From Oceanirhabdus seepicola (GTDB lineage: Bacteria > Bacillota > Clostridia > Clostridiales > Clostridiaceae), in NCBI RefSeq assembly GCF_023684385.1, contig NZ_JAGSOJ010000006.1, positions 186,001 through 250,000 of the forward strand: a DNA stretch of 64,000 nt, in the 5' to 3' direction. The notes below the pieces were generated by a model. The model saw only the letters and a program-made list of their open reading frames with translations. It was not told the origin of the DNA and did no database searches. The stretch's first letter is position 1. Each line of letters begins with the position of its first letter. Made by a program: the position numbers and the translations under genes. Below, piece by piece: positions 40,920-50,116 of the stretch.

Positions 40920-41519
40920 TTGTACGAATACATAAAAGGAAAGTATGAAGGTTTAAATAAAGGTTACATAATTTTAGAAAATAATAATATTGGATATAAA
41001 ATATTCACTTCAGGAACAACAATAGCACAGATGCCTAAAATAGGTGAGGATGTTAAGTTATATATTGAGCAGATAGTGAGACAAGACTTTATTGGATTGT
41101 ATGGTTTTTTGACTATGGACGAACTAAATATGTTCAATATGTTTCTTAATGTTAATGGTGTTGGGGCAAAAGCTTCATTATCATTATTATCAATTGCTAA
41201 CATTGAAACATTGAAATATTCCATAGTGAATGAGGATGATAAGACCATCACAAGAGCTCCTGGAATAGGAAAGAAAACTGCTCAGAGAATCATATTAGAG
41301 CTTAAAGATAAGATTAAGAAGCTTGATGAATTTGATGGTAATATTCAGATGGAATTACTAGATGAAAGCTCTAGTATATCAAATGCTAAAGAAGCAGCAG
41401 AGGCTTTGATGTCTTTAGGATATACTGAGAAAGAAGCGGATAAAGTTCTGAAGAATGTTGATAAGAGTGATACAATTGAAAATATCATAAAGGAAAGCTT
41501 GAAACTTCTTATGAACTAA
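40920..41519 (+). CDS. ruvA: Holliday junction DNA helicase subunit RuvA
   Basis: A 199-residue RuvA: the tetramer that binds Holliday junctions and loads RuvB. Domain I is an OB-fold (YEYIKGKYEGLNKGYIILEN), domain II two helix-hairpin-helix motifs (NGVGAKASLSLLS and APGIGKKTAQRIILEL) and domain III the RuvB-contact UBA-like end (AKEAAEALMSLGYTEKEA). It starts at TTG 40920 after GGGTGGTGA. ruvB follows after 35 bases. Confidence 0.97.
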   Translation: MYEYIKGKYEGLNKGYIILENNNIGYKIFTSGTTIAQMPKIGEDVKLYIEQIVRQDFIGLYGFLTMDELNMFNMFLNVNGVGAKASLSLLSIANIETLKYSIVNEDDKTITRAPGIGKKTAQRIILELKDKIKKLDEFDGNIQMELLDESSSISNAKEAAEALMSLGYTEKEADKVLKNVDKSDTIENIIKESLKLLMN

Positions 41520-41554
41520 GGATTTGAATTATTAAAGTGAAGAGGTGAATAATT

Positions 41555-42577
41555 ATGGATGATAGAATAATAGCCTCACAAGAAATGTTTGAAGATAACG
41601 ATAGCGAATTTTCATTAAGACCCCAAAATTTAAAAGAATATATTGGGCAGAAAAAGGTAAAAGAAAAACTAGAGATTTTCATTCAAGCTGCAAAGCTAAG
41701 GGATGAAGCTCTTGATCATGTGCTTCTTTATGGACCACCAGGTCTTGGAAAAACAACTCTTGCAAATATTATTGCCAGGGAAATGGGGGGAGATTTAAAA
41801 ATAACCTCAGGACCAGCTATTGAGAGGGCTGGAGATTTAGCGGCTATATTAACCAATTTAAAAGATAATGATGTACTTTTTATTGATGAGATTCATAGAT
41901 TAAGCAGAGCAGTTGAGGAGATTCTTTATCCTGCAATGGAGGATTATGCTTTAGATATTGTCATAGGTAAGGGAGCAGCGGCTAAATCTATTCGTATAGA
42001 TCTACCTAAATTCACATTGATAGGAGCTACAACTAGATTAGGATTATTAACATCACCTCTAAGAGATAGATTTGGGGTTATGTGTTCTATGGAATTCTAT
42101 GAAATTGATGAACTAAGAGAAATTGTTGTAAGGTCAGCAGATATCTTAAATGTAGATATAATTGAAAGTGCTGCTGAAATGATAGGAAGAAGATCAAGAG
42201 GGACTCCAAGAATCGCTAATAGACTTTTGAAAAGGGTTAGAGATTATTGTTCAGTTAAAGGTGATGGAATAATTACTGAAGAGATTGTTCAAAACGCTGC
42301 AGAACTTCTGGAGATAGATCTTGAAGGTTTTGATAAGATTGATAATAAGATTCTTAAAGCTATCATAAATAACTTTAATGGTGGGCCAGTAGGGGTGGAG
42401 ACACTTGCATATTTTATTGGGGAAGAGAGCTCTACAGTGGAAGATGTATATGAACCATATCTTCTACAGAAAGGATTTATCTTAAGAACACCAAGAGGTA
42501 GGGTTGCTGGTGATAGAGCTTATGAACATTTCAACATTAAGAGGGGTAAAAGATTGATTCAAGAATCAATTTTTTAA
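41555..42577 (+). CDS. ruvB: Holliday junction branch migration ATPase RuvB
   Basis: A 340-residue AAA+ motor. Walker A GPPGLGKTT, Walker B LFIDEIHRL, sensor I IGATTRLG, the arginine finger region SPLRDRFG and the C-terminal winged helix ending TPRGRVAGDRAYEHF are all present. It is complete and in an operon with ruvA; GAGGTGA is the ribosome binding site. queA follows after 177 bases with no terminator seen. Confidence 0.98.
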   Translation: MDDRIIASQEMFEDNDSEFSLRPQNLKEYIGQKKVKEKLEIFIQAAKLRDEALDHVLLYGPPGLGKTTLANIIAREMGGDLKITSGPAIERAGDLAAILTNLKDNDVLFIDEIHRLSRAVEEILYPAMEDYALDIVIGKGAAAKSIRIDLPKFTLIGATTRLGLLTSPLRDRFGVMCSMEFYEIDELREIVVRSADILNVDIIESAAEMIGRRSRGTPRIANRLLKRVRDYCSVKGDGIITEEIVQNAAELLEIDLEGFDKIDNKILKAIINNFNGGPVGVETLAYFIGEESSTVEDVYEPYLLQKGFILRTPRGRVAGDRAYEHFNIKRGKRLIQESIF

Positions 42578-42754
42578 AAATAAATATTTGGAAAGTTAAT
42601 AAAGTATAATGAAAGCGGCTAAAATATAACATAGGCATTATAGTTATCTTATTTAAAACACAATTTATTACATTAAATTATGTGCATTTTTTTAATGAAA
42701 TACCTTTTTATATAAGAAACCTATAAGAATTGCCTTAGAGAAAGGGTGTAAAAT

Positions 42755-43780
42755 TTGAAGGTTAAAGATTTTTACTTTGATTTACCTGAAGAGCAAATTG
42801 CTCAAAAACCAGCAGAAAAGAGAGATCTCTCTAGATTGATGGTTTATGATAGAGAAAGTGGAGAGGTAGAACATAAAGTTTTTAAAGATATTGTAGACTA
42901 TCTTAATGAGGGAGATTGCTTGGTGCTCAATAATACAAGAGTTCTTCCTGCAAGATTATTTGGATCAAAGGAAAATACAGGAGGAAAAGTTGAGTTCCTA
43001 CTATTAAAGAGAATAGATAAAAATACATGGGAGAGTCTTGTTAAGCCTGGGAAAAAAGCTAAACCAGGAACAAGATTCGTATTTGGAGATGGAAGATTAA
43101 AATGTGAAGTAACAGGAATCGGTGAAGAGGGAAGTAGGATTATTAAGTTCGAGTATGATGGAGTGTTTGAAGAGATACTTGATGAGCTTGGTAATATGCC
43201 ATTACCTCCTTATATAACTGAGAGACTTGAAGATAAAGAGCGTTACCAAACCGTGTATTCAAAAGAAGTGGGATCTGCGGCAGCACCAACAGCTGGGCTG
43301 CATTTCACAGAAGAATTACTTAGGAAAATTAAGGATAAAGGTGTGAAAATGGCATACGTCACACTACATGTTGGATTAGGTACTTTTAGACCTGTTAAGG
43401 CAGAAACTATCGCAGAACACCATATGCATTCCGAATACTATGAAATTGATGATGAAGCAGCAAAGATAATAAATGACACCAAAAAAAATGGTGGAAGAGT
43501 AATTGCGGTTGGTACAACTTCTTGTAGAACACTTGAAAGTGCAGCAGAAGAGAATGGGCATCTTGAAGGAAAAAAAGGGGATACAGAGATATTCATATAT
43601 CCAGGATATAAATTTAAAGTTATTGATGGTATTATTACAAATTTCCATCTGCCTGAGTCTACGCTTATAATGCTGATTAGTGCATTGAGTAGTAGAGATA
43701 AAATTATTAACGCTTATAACATTGCAGTTAAAGAAAATTATAGATTCTTCAGTTTTGGAGATGCTATGTTCATTAGATAA
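42755..43780 (+). CDS. queA: S-adenosylmethionine:tRNA ribosyltransferase-isomerase
   Basis: A 341-residue QueA, which transfers and isomerises the ribosyl part of SAM onto 7-aminomethyl-7-deazaguanine in tRNA, giving epoxyqueuosine. Signatures: FYFDLPEEQIAQKPAEKRD at the start, LNNTRVLPARLFG, GSAAAPTAGLHFT and TNFHLPESTLIML. The start is TTG 42755 (AAAGGGTG upstream). tgt follows 25 bases later: two consecutive queuosine steps. Confidence 0.97.
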   Translation: MKVKDFYFDLPEEQIAQKPAEKRDLSRLMVYDRESGEVEHKVFKDIVDYLNEGDCLVLNNTRVLPARLFGSKENTGGKVEFLLLKRIDKNTWESLVKPGKKAKPGTRFVFGDGRLKCEVTGIGEEGSRIIKFEYDGVFEEILDELGNMPLPPYITERLEDKERYQTVYSKEVGSAAAPTAGLHFTEELLRKIKDKGVKMAYVTLHVGLGTFRPVKAETIAEHHMHSEYYEIDDEAAKIINDTKKNGGRVIAVGTTSCRTLESAAEENGHLEGKKGDTEIFIYPGYKFKVIDGIITNFHLPESTLIMLISALSSRDKIINAYNIAVKENYRFFSFGDAMFIR

Positions 43781-43805
43781 AAGGATATTTAGAGAGGAGA
43801 AAATA

Positions 43806-44942
43806 ATGGGTAAATATACATTATTAAAAAAAGAAGGAAGTGCTAGGAGAGGAAGATTTGAAACAGTACATGGTACTATAGAAACTCCTGTTTTTATGAA
43901 TGTTGGTACACTTGCAGCGATAAAAGGGGCAGTGTCATCAATGGATCTTAAGGAAATAAGATGTCAGGTGGAACTTTCTAATACTTATCATCTTCATTTA
44001 AGACCAGGTGATGATGTTGTTAAAGAGTTGGGTGGATTACATAAATTTATGAATTGGGATAGACCTATTCTTACAGATTCAGGCGGATTCCAAGTTTTCT
44101 CATTAGCTGGTATGAGAAAGATTAAAGAAGAGGGAGTGTATTTTAGTTCCCACATTGACGGAAGAAAAATATTTATGGGACCAGAGGAAAGTATGCAGAT
44201 ACAGAGTAATCTTGCATCTACTATAGCAATGGCATTTGATGAGTGTATTCCTAATCCTTCAACAAGAGAATATGTTATTGGCTCAGTAGCTAGAACAACA
44301 AGATGGCTTGAAAGATGTAAGACAGAAGTTGATAGATTAAATTCATTAGAAACAACTATAAATAGAAATCAAATGTTATTTGGAATAAACCAAGGTGGGG
44401 TTTACAACGATATCAGAATCGAGCATGCTAAGAGGATTGTTGATATGGATCTTGATGGGTATGCAATAGGTGGATTAGCAGTTGGGGAAACTCATGAAGA
44501 AATGTATGATGTTATAGAAAATGTGACACCACATTTACCACACGACAAACCAATTTATCTTATGGGAGTTGGACTTCCAAGTAATATACTTGAAGCAGTT
44601 GATAGGGGAGTAGATTTCTTTGATTGCGTATTACCAGCTAGAAATGGAAGGCATGGTCATGTGTTTACAAAAAACGGAAAGATAAATCTTTTCAATAAGA
44701 AGTTTGAACTAGATGGTGCTCCTATTGATGAAGGATGTGATTGTCCTGCATGTAGAAATTATAGTAGAGCATATATAAGGCATCTATTTAAAGCAAAAGA
44801 GATGCTTGCAATGAGATTGTGTGTGCTTCATAATCTATATTTCTATAATAAGCTTATGGAAGAAATTAGAGCTGCTTTAGATGGTGGCTATTTCAAACAA
44901 TATAAAAAGCAGAAGTTAGAAGAATGGAATGGAAGAGCATAA
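43806..44942 (+). CDS. tgt: Queuine tRNA-ribosyltransferase
   Basis: A 378-residue Tgt: exchanges guanine-34 in GUN anticodons for preQ1. The catalytic block LTDSGGFQVFS, GFDECIP-type region (AFDECIPNPS), GGLAVGE and the zinc site CDCPACRNYSRAYIRHLFKAKE are visible. The start ATG 43806 follows GAGGAGAAA; an upstream in-frame ATG is inside queA. yajC follows after 70 bases. Confidence 0.98.
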   Translation: MGKYTLLKKEGSARRGRFETVHGTIETPVFMNVGTLAAIKGAVSSMDLKEIRCQVELSNTYHLHLRPGDDVVKELGGLHKFMNWDRPILTDSGGFQVFSLAGMRKIKEEGVYFSSHIDGRKIFMGPEESMQIQSNLASTIAMAFDECIPNPSTREYVIGSVARTTRWLERCKTEVDRLNSLETTINRNQMLFGINQGGVYNDIRIEHAKRIVDMDLDGYAIGGLAVGETHEEMYDVIENVTPHLPHDKPIYLMGVGLPSNILEAVDRGVDFFDCVLPARNGRHGHVFTKNGKINLFNKKFELDGAPIDEGCDCPACRNYSRAYIRHLFKAKEMLAMRLCVLHNLYFYNKLMEEIRAALDGGYFKQYKKQKLEEWNGRA

Positions 44943-45012
44943 TTTATTTGAATTAAATTCATTTTTATGATTTAATAGGAATTAGAATATCTTTTAAGGA
45001 GGTAGTTATATT

Positions 45013-45321
45013 ATGGGACCACAGTTGATTCAAATGTTAATTGTTTTTGGTATAATGTTTGGAATGATGTATCTTTTAATTATTGTACCAGATAAGAAAA
45101 GAAGAAAGAAATATTCTTCAATGCTAGATACTATGAAAGTAAACGATAAAATTACAACTAAAGGTGGAATTGTTGGAAAGATAATAAATATCAAGGACGA
45201 CTACATAATTCTTGAAACAGGTCCTGATAGAGCAAGAGTTAAAATGCTTAAAACAGGAATTCTTACAATAGAAAACAATGATACTAGTGAAGCAGCAGTA
45301 ACATCAGAAGAAAAAAAGTAA
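45013..45321 (+). CDS. yajC: Preprotein translocase subunit YajC
   Basis: A 102-residue single-pass membrane protein of the SecDF-YajC complex. N-terminal membrane segment (residues 5-25), then PDKKRRKKYSSMLDTMKVND and KITTKGGIVGKIINI, the conserved cytosolic part. AAGGAGGT precedes the ATG. secD and secF lie 2.5 kb downstream; the SCIFF genes are between. Confidence 0.95.
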   Translation: MGPQLIQMLIVFGIMFGMMYLLIIVPDKKRRKKYSSMLDTMKVNDKITTKGGIVGKIINIKDDYIILETGPDRARVKMLKTGILTIENNDTSEAAVTSEEKK

Positions 45322-45346
45322 TAAATATTTTCTAATGTAGAATATT

Positions 45347-45392
45347 ACCCTTCTATCTCTCATAATTATTTACAAAAGAGAAATAGGAGGGT
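45347..45392 (+). promoter_or_regulatory. Hairpin covering the ribosome binding site of the 45397 gene
   Basis: ACCCTTCTAT-CTCT (45347-45360) pairs with AGAG-AAATAGGAGGGT (45377-45392) with few mismatches. The right arm holds the AGGAGG ribosome binding site, so translation of the next gene could be limited by this fold. Confidence 0.5.
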
Positions 45393-45396
45393 TTTT

Positions 45397-45765
45397 ATGT
45401 ACAAGAAAATTAATTACATATGTGTTGGACAAGGTGCAATAAGGGCTTGTGTAGTAACATTAATATTACTTATTATCTTTACTGGTATAACATCTATATT
45501 CGGAGATAATGACTCTGTAAAATCTGTGGTGTATATGATAATAACATGCTTAAGTGTATTATACGGCGCATCATATGCTGCTAGTAAAGCAGGGAAAAAA
45601 GGATGGCTAGTAGGGTTGATGGTAGCGGCTATTTATAGTGTTTGTATTTACCTTGCATCAATTGGTGCAGGTAGAGAAAGTGTTTTCGTTATGAGAGATG
45701 TAGTTAGATTCTGTTTGGCCTTGGTAGTTGGAACATTATCCGGCATGCTTGGAATAAATATCTAG
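45397..45765 (+). CDS. TIGR04086 family membrane protein
   Basis: A 122-residue protein with four hydrophobic segments and glycine-rich turns (YGASYAASKAGKKGWLVGLMV). It matches the small TIGR04086 membrane protein family, which in clostridia recurs between yajC and scfA. Function is not known; position suggests a link to protein export or to SCIFF. AGGAGGG lies just before the ATG, inside a hairpin. Confidence 0.82.
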   Translation: MYKKINYICVGQGAIRACVVTLILLIIFTGITSIFGDNDSVKSVVYMIITCLSVLYGASYAASKAGKKGWLVGLMVAAIYSVCIYLASIGAGRESVFVMRDVVRFCLALVVGTLSGMLGINI

Positions 45766-45814
45766 AAAAATTCATATATTATGATGAAAACATAGAATAA
45801 AAGCTATATAAATG

Positions 45815-45844
45815 AAAAAGTATCCATATAAATACTTTTTTAAA
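45815..45844 (+). terminator. Terminator before scfA
   Basis: AAAAAGTAT (45815-45823), 8-base loop, ATACTTTTT (45832-45840) and further T residues. It separates yajC and the TIGR04086 gene from scfA, which has its own extended -10 promoter (TGTTATAAT, 45856-45864). Confidence 0.85.
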
Positions 45845-45898
45845 CTTTGTTTTTATGTTATAATAAATCAGAATAATTGGGATGAGAGGAGATTAAAC

Positions 45899-46036
45899 AT
45901 GAAACACATTAAAATTATTAATAAGTCTAGCTTAAAAGACACATTAAAGAAGCCTGGTTGCAAAGAATGTGCAAACTCTTGTCAATCTGCATGTAAAACT
46001 TCATGTACAGTTGGAAACTTACAGTGTGAAAACTAA
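45899..46036 (+). CDS. scfA: SCIFF precursor peptide (six cysteines in forty-five)
   Basis: A 45-residue ribosomal peptide. The core GCKECANSCQSACKTSCTVG carries five cysteines and the sixth is in LQCEN, the invariant SCIFF layout. The leader MKHIKIINKSSLKDTLKKPG is the radical SAM recognition part. ScfB installs thioether links between Cys and a neighbouring residue (Thr in the studied case). This is one of the most conserved RiPP systems of Clostridia, yet its role is unsettled. It has its own promoter and a terminator before scfB, so precursor should exceed enzyme. Confidence 0.97.
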   Translation: MKHIKIINKSSLKDTLKKPGCKECANSCQSACKTSCTVGNLQCEN

Positions 46037-46047
46037 AAAACATTTCG

Positions 46048-46073
46048 AAAGCAGTAACGTCAGTTACTGCTTT
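46048..46073 (+). terminator. Attenuator/terminator between scfA and scfB
   Basis: AAAGCAGTAAC (46048-46058), GTCA loop, GTTACTGCTTT (46063-46073), an 11-bp perfect stem with only three T residues. Partial termination would set the precursor-to-enzyme ratio. Confidence 0.8.
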
Positions 46074-46194
46074 GAGTTTGTTAAAGAATAGTATTTGGAG
46101 TTTTTAACTAGAATTCCTATATTATTAGGCAAATGAGAAAAAATAACTTTTTTCTCAACAAGCCTTTAATTAAAGGCAATAAAATTAATTGATA

Positions 46195-46264
46195 AGGTAC
46201 ATGAAAATAAATAACAAGTTAAATATCTGTCTCATACGGATTGGTTAGTTATTTGAATATGCCT
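46195..46264. repeat. Palindromic intergenic repeat ahead of scfB
   Basis: The left arm AGGTACATGAAAATAAATAA (46195 onward) and right arm GTTATTTGAATATGCCT (46248-46264) match the 15041-15100 repeat. The right arm lacks the AAAT step present on the left, and the loop is longer. It ends 14 bases before the AGGAGG of scfB, the same placement as at moaA. Confidence 0.75.
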
Positions 46265-46291
46265 AAATACGATAAATAGGAGGAAATGATA

Positions 46292-47659
46292 GTGGCTTTG
46301 ATACATAAGTTTAAACAGGGAAATGATTATTTTGTTATTGATATCAATTCAGGATCACTTCATAAGATTGATGAGTTAGTATTTGATATTTTAGACGATG
46401 AAAAGTTTTTAGATTTAGAGATTGTAAAGAAAAATTTAAATGGTAAATATGAAAATCAAATGATAGAAGAAGCATATGAAGAATTGAAATACCTTGTGAA
46501 TGAAGGGTATTTGTATTCAGAAGAATTATATAGAGATATAGCTATTAATGGGCAAGAAGGACCATCGTATATAAAGGCGCTATGCTTAAATATTATTCAT
46601 GATTGTAATCTTCAATGTAAATATTGTTTTGCAGATGAAGGTGAGTATCATGGTGGTAAGAAGAGGATGTCTGTCGATGTGGCTAAGAAAGCAATTGACT
46701 TTGTTATAAAGAATTCTGGACCTAGAAAAAACATTGAGGTTGATCTTTTTGGAGGAGAACCTTTAATGGTTATGAAAGAAATTAAAGAAATTGTCCAATA
46801 TGGTAGAGAAGCTGGAGTGAAACACGGGAAAAATATTAGATTCACTATGACTACTAATGCTACATTATTGAACGATGAGATCATTGAGTATTTAAATGAA
46901 AATATGGTAAATATTATTTTGAGTCTTGATGGAAGAAAGAATATTAATGATGCAATGAGACAAAGAAAAGATGGAACAGGAAGTTATGATACTATACTTC
47001 CTAAGATTAAAAAAATGGTTGCTAAGAGAGATAAGGACAAAATGCACTATGTGAGAGGTACATTCACAAGAAATAATCTTGACTTTTTCCAAGATGTAAA
47101 GCATTTTGTAGAAGAAGGATTTAAGGAGATTTCTATCGAACCAGTTGTTCTTCCATACGAAAATCCACTAGCTTTACAACCTGAAGATGTAGAAGTTATA
47201 AAGGCAGAGTATGATAAACTTTATAAATATATGGCTGAGAAAAATTCAAAAGGTGAAGGATTCAATTTCTATCATTTTAATGTGGATTTAAAGGGTGGGC
47301 CATGTATATATAAGAGAATAAGTGGATGCGGCGCTGGACATGAGTATGTAGCCATAACACCAGAAGGAGAAATATATCCATGTCATCAGTTTGTCGGACA
47401 AGAAGAATATAAAATGGGTACACTAGAGAGTGATGAATTGAATCAGGATATAATGAAAAAGTTCAAGAGTGCTCATATTTATAATAAAGAAAAGTGTACA
47501 GGGTGCTGGGCAAGATTCTACTGTAGTGGCGGTTGTCAAGCTAATAATCATAGTTTTAATGGGGATATGAATAAACCATATGAACTAGGTTGTGAACTTC
47601 AAAAGAAGAGAATTGAATGTGCTATTGCATTAAAAGCATTACAGATGGAAAAAGAATAA
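46292..47659 (+). CDS. scfB: Thioether cross-link-forming SCIFF maturase (radical SAM/SPASM)
   Basis: A 455-residue radical SAM enzyme. The SAM cluster is CNLQCKYCF (C-x3-C-x2-C) at about residue 105; the C-terminal SPASM part carries the auxiliary-cluster cysteines (GPCIYKRISGCGAGHEYV, then CHQFVG, CTGCWARFYCSGGCQ). The N-terminus ALIHKFKQGNDYFVIDINSG is the RiPP-recognition-like region typical of ScfB. I favour GTG 46292 because AGGAGG lies 8 bases away and family members begin MALIHKF; the ATG at 46286 is only two bases from that site. Confidence 0.96.
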   Translation: MALIHKFKQGNDYFVIDINSGSLHKIDELVFDILDDEKFLDLEIVKKNLNGKYENQMIEEAYEELKYLVNEGYLYSEELYRDIAINGQEGPSYIKALCLNIIHDCNLQCKYCFADEGEYHGGKKRMSVDVAKKAIDFVIKNSGPRKNIEVDLFGGEPLMVMKEIKEIVQYGREAGVKHGKNIRFTMTTNATLLNDEIIEYLNENMVNIILSLDGRKNINDAMRQRKDGTGSYDTILPKIKKMVAKRDKDKMHYVRGTFTRNNLDFFQDVKHFVEEGFKEISIEPVVLPYENPLALQPEDVEVIKAEYDKLYKYMAEKNSKGEGFNFYHFNVDLKGGPCIYKRISGCGAGHEYVAITPEGEIYPCHQFVGQEEYKMGTLESDELNQDIMKKFKSAHIYNKEKCTGCWARFYCSGGCQANNHSFNGDMNKPYELGCELQKKRIECAIALKALQMEKE

Positions 47660-47761
47660 AAAAAGAAAAGTCTTAAATTGGAAATATTGACTATTTAACG
47701 TATAGGATTTATAATTAATTCTATGGATGTTGATTTAACTTGCGAGTAAAGGAGGATATAC

Positions 47762-49075
47762 ATGAAAAAAGGAAAAGGTACCTTAATATTTTTAATCATC
47801 GTTTTATTTGTAGGAATTTTTTCTTTTGCTACTTTTAATGGGCTTACAGTATTTAATACATATAAATTTAAGTCTATGGATGAAAGTATAGGAAAGGGAT
47901 TGGATCTTGTTGGAGGGATTTCTGTAGTAGAAACTGTTCAAGATTACAACGTAAGTGATGAGGAGGTTCAAAAATATAAGGAGAGCAACCCAAATGAGAG
48001 TGTTGCCACTATTAGAAGAACCTTAGAAGAAAGTGCAATGGCTAGAACTAAAGAACTAATTGAAATGAGAGTAAATAAATTAGGGATAAGTGAAACAGTT
48101 GTTGCAAGAGACGGGGAAGATAGAATCAGAATCGAAATACCAGGTGTATATGATTCTGAGGAAGTAATTAACCTTGTTGGTAAAACTGGTCAACTTAAGT
48201 TTGTTGGTCCAGATGGTGAAACAATCTTAACTGGAGAAGATGTTGAGAGAGCGGTTGCTAGAAGAGATGAAATTGGAAGACCATTGGTTTCGTTGAATCT
48301 TAATAAAGAAGGCGCTGTGAAGTTTGAAGAAGCTACAAAAAAGTTCCTAAATCAACAAATTATAATATATTTAGATGAGGATGAAATTGTTAGTCCAACA
48401 GTATCAGCTGTTATTACAAGTGGAGATGCTGTTATAAACAATATTGAGAGTGAGCAGAGAGCAAGTAGTATTGCAAACTTAATCAACTCAGGAGCGCTTC
48501 CTGTTACATTAAAGGTTGAATCATATAATACTGTAGGTGCAACTTTAGGAGCAAACGCATATTCATTAAGTAAAACAGCAGGAATGATTGGAATTCTAAT
48601 CATTATGGTATTTATGATAATTTATTACAGAATACCTGGAATAATATCTTCAATCGCATTATTATTATTTGTTGTTTTAGATATGAATATTTTTGCAAGT
48701 TTAGGTGGGGTTTTAACGTTAGCAGGTATAGCAGGTTTACTTTTAACAATAGGTATGGCTGTAGATGCTAATGTGCTTATTTTTGAAAGAATAAAAGAAG
48801 AAATTAAACTTGGGAAATCACCAAGAACTGCTTTGGATGCAGGATATAGTAGAGCGTTAATTTCTATTGTAGATGCAAATGTAACTACATTAATTGCTGC
48901 ACTAATACTGTATTTCATAGGTACAGGAGCAGTTAAAGGATTTGCATTAACGTTATTGATTGGTATAGCTGTAAGTATGCTTACTGCTCTTGTGTTCACA
49001 AAATACATGTTAAAACTTGGAATGTCCATGGGTATACTTAAGAAACCTGGACACTTCGGTGTGAAAAGGGGGTAG
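47762..49075 (+). CDS. secD: Protein translocase subunit SecD
   Basis: A 437-residue SecD: proton-driven accessory of the Sec channel. One N-terminal membrane segment, a large extracytoplasmic domain (with KGLDLVGGISVVETV and the second repeat VSLNLNKEGAVKFEEATKKF), then five membrane segments with the conserved GMAVDANVLIFERIKEE. AAGGAGG precedes the ATG. secF starts 6 bases after its stop. Confidence 0.96.
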   Translation: MKKGKGTLIFLIIVLFVGIFSFATFNGLTVFNTYKFKSMDESIGKGLDLVGGISVVETVQDYNVSDEEVQKYKESNPNESVATIRRTLEESAMARTKELIEMRVNKLGISETVVARDGEDRIRIEIPGVYDSEEVINLVGKTGQLKFVGPDGETILTGEDVERAVARRDEIGRPLVSLNLNKEGAVKFEEATKKFLNQQIIIYLDEDEIVSPTVSAVITSGDAVINNIESEQRASSIANLINSGALPVTLKVESYNTVGATLGANAYSLSKTAGMIGILIIMVFMIIYYRIPGIISSIALLLFVVLDMNIFASLGGVLTLAGIAGLLLTIGMAVDANVLIFERIKEEIKLGKSPRTALDAGYSRALISIVDANVTTLIAALILYFIGTGAVKGFALTLLIGIAVSMLTALVFTKYMLKLGMSMGILKKPGHFGVKRG

Positions 49076-49081
49076 TGGAGT

Positions 49082-49963
49082 ATGCTAAAGATAGTTGAAA
49101 AGAGTAAAATTTGGTTTTCTATTTCCATAGCAATAATCGCAGTAGGACTATTCTTTATGTTTACAAATGGACTGAACTTTGGTATCGATTTTAAAGGTGG
49201 AACAGTTGTAAAGGTTGATTTCCAGAAAGAGATGAGTCAAGATGATAAAACAGAAATAGAAACAATAATTTCAAAATACTGTGATGTGGATGATACTGAA
49301 ATCAGAGTTGTTAATAAAACTGAAGTTGAATTATCATTTAAAGCTGATGCAATTGAAAAAGAAAGTATAGGTGCACTACATAAAGAAATTAAAGATAAGT
49401 TTGAGTTGAAAGATGATTACGTTTTATCAGAGAGCAACAAAGGGGCGTCTATAAGTAAAGAACTTACTAGAACGGCTTGGATTGCAGTTGTTGTTGCTAC
49501 TATTGCCATGCTGATATATATAACTTTCAGATTTGAATTTACATTTGGTGTTGCAGCAGTTATTGCATTGTTACATGATATTTTAATAACATTGAGTATT
49601 TATGCTATTTTCGATGTTAAGATCAACACACCGTTTATTGCAGCAATGTTAACTATTCTAGGTTATTCTATAAATGACACTATCGTTGTATTTGATAGAG
49701 TAAGAGAGAATAAAAATAAAAATAGAAAGTTACCACTTAATGAATTAGCTAATAACAGTATAAGACAAACAATTTCAAGATCTATTAATACGTCTATTTC
49801 TACATTGATTACAATTATAATTTTATTTATTCTTGTACCATCAATTAGAGAATTTACACTTCCATTAATTGTTGGGGTAGTATCAGGATCTTATTCATCA
49901 ATATTCATAGCTAGTCCAGCTTGGGTAATGATTAGCAAGAAATTTAAAAAAGCTTATAAATAA
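49082..49963 (+). CDS. secF: Protein translocase subunit SecF
   Basis: A 293-residue SecF: N-terminal membrane segment, GLNFGIDFKGGTVV motif, small periplasmic domain, and five membrane segments with GYSINDTIVVFDRVREN, the SecF hallmark. It pairs with SecD. The strong terminator 49971-49998 ends the unit. Confidence 0.96.
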   Translation: MLKIVEKSKIWFSISIAIIAVGLFFMFTNGLNFGIDFKGGTVVKVDFQKEMSQDDKTEIETIISKYCDVDDTEIRVVNKTEVELSFKADAIEKESIGALHKEIKDKFELKDDYVLSESNKGASISKELTRTAWIAVVVATIAMLIYITFRFEFTFGVAAVIALLHDILITLSIYAIFDVKINTPFIAAMLTILGYSINDTIVVFDRVRENKNKNRKLPLNELANNSIRQTISRSINTSISTLITIIILFILVPSIREFTLPLIVGVVSGSYSSIFIASPAWVMISKKFKKAYK

Positions 49964-49970
49964 ATTTTTA

Positions 49971-49998
49971 AAAAAGCATGCATTCGCATGCTTTTTTT
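49971..49998 (+). terminator. Terminator of secDF
   Basis: AAAAAGCATGC, ATTC loop, GCATGC and seven T residues; the GCATGC core is at 49976-49981 and 49986-49991. Complementary A/T tracts suit both strands. Confidence 0.95.
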
Positions 49999-50116
49999 AT
50001 TCTTTAGGAAATTGAATAATTTCATAAAGAATTTATCACATGTAATGTTGCTTATATCAATGGGTTATATGATTGTGTAAAATTGTACCAGTTCAATTTC
50101 TAAAGAATAAAAAAAT

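Noticed and set aside
42578..42754. preQ1 riboswitch upstream of queA-tgt
   Set aside because: No preQ1 aptamer pattern is seen in this stretch.
48625..49128. 167-codon minus-strand frame over secD/secF
   Set aside because: Shadow of membrane-protein coding sequence; no ribosome binding site.
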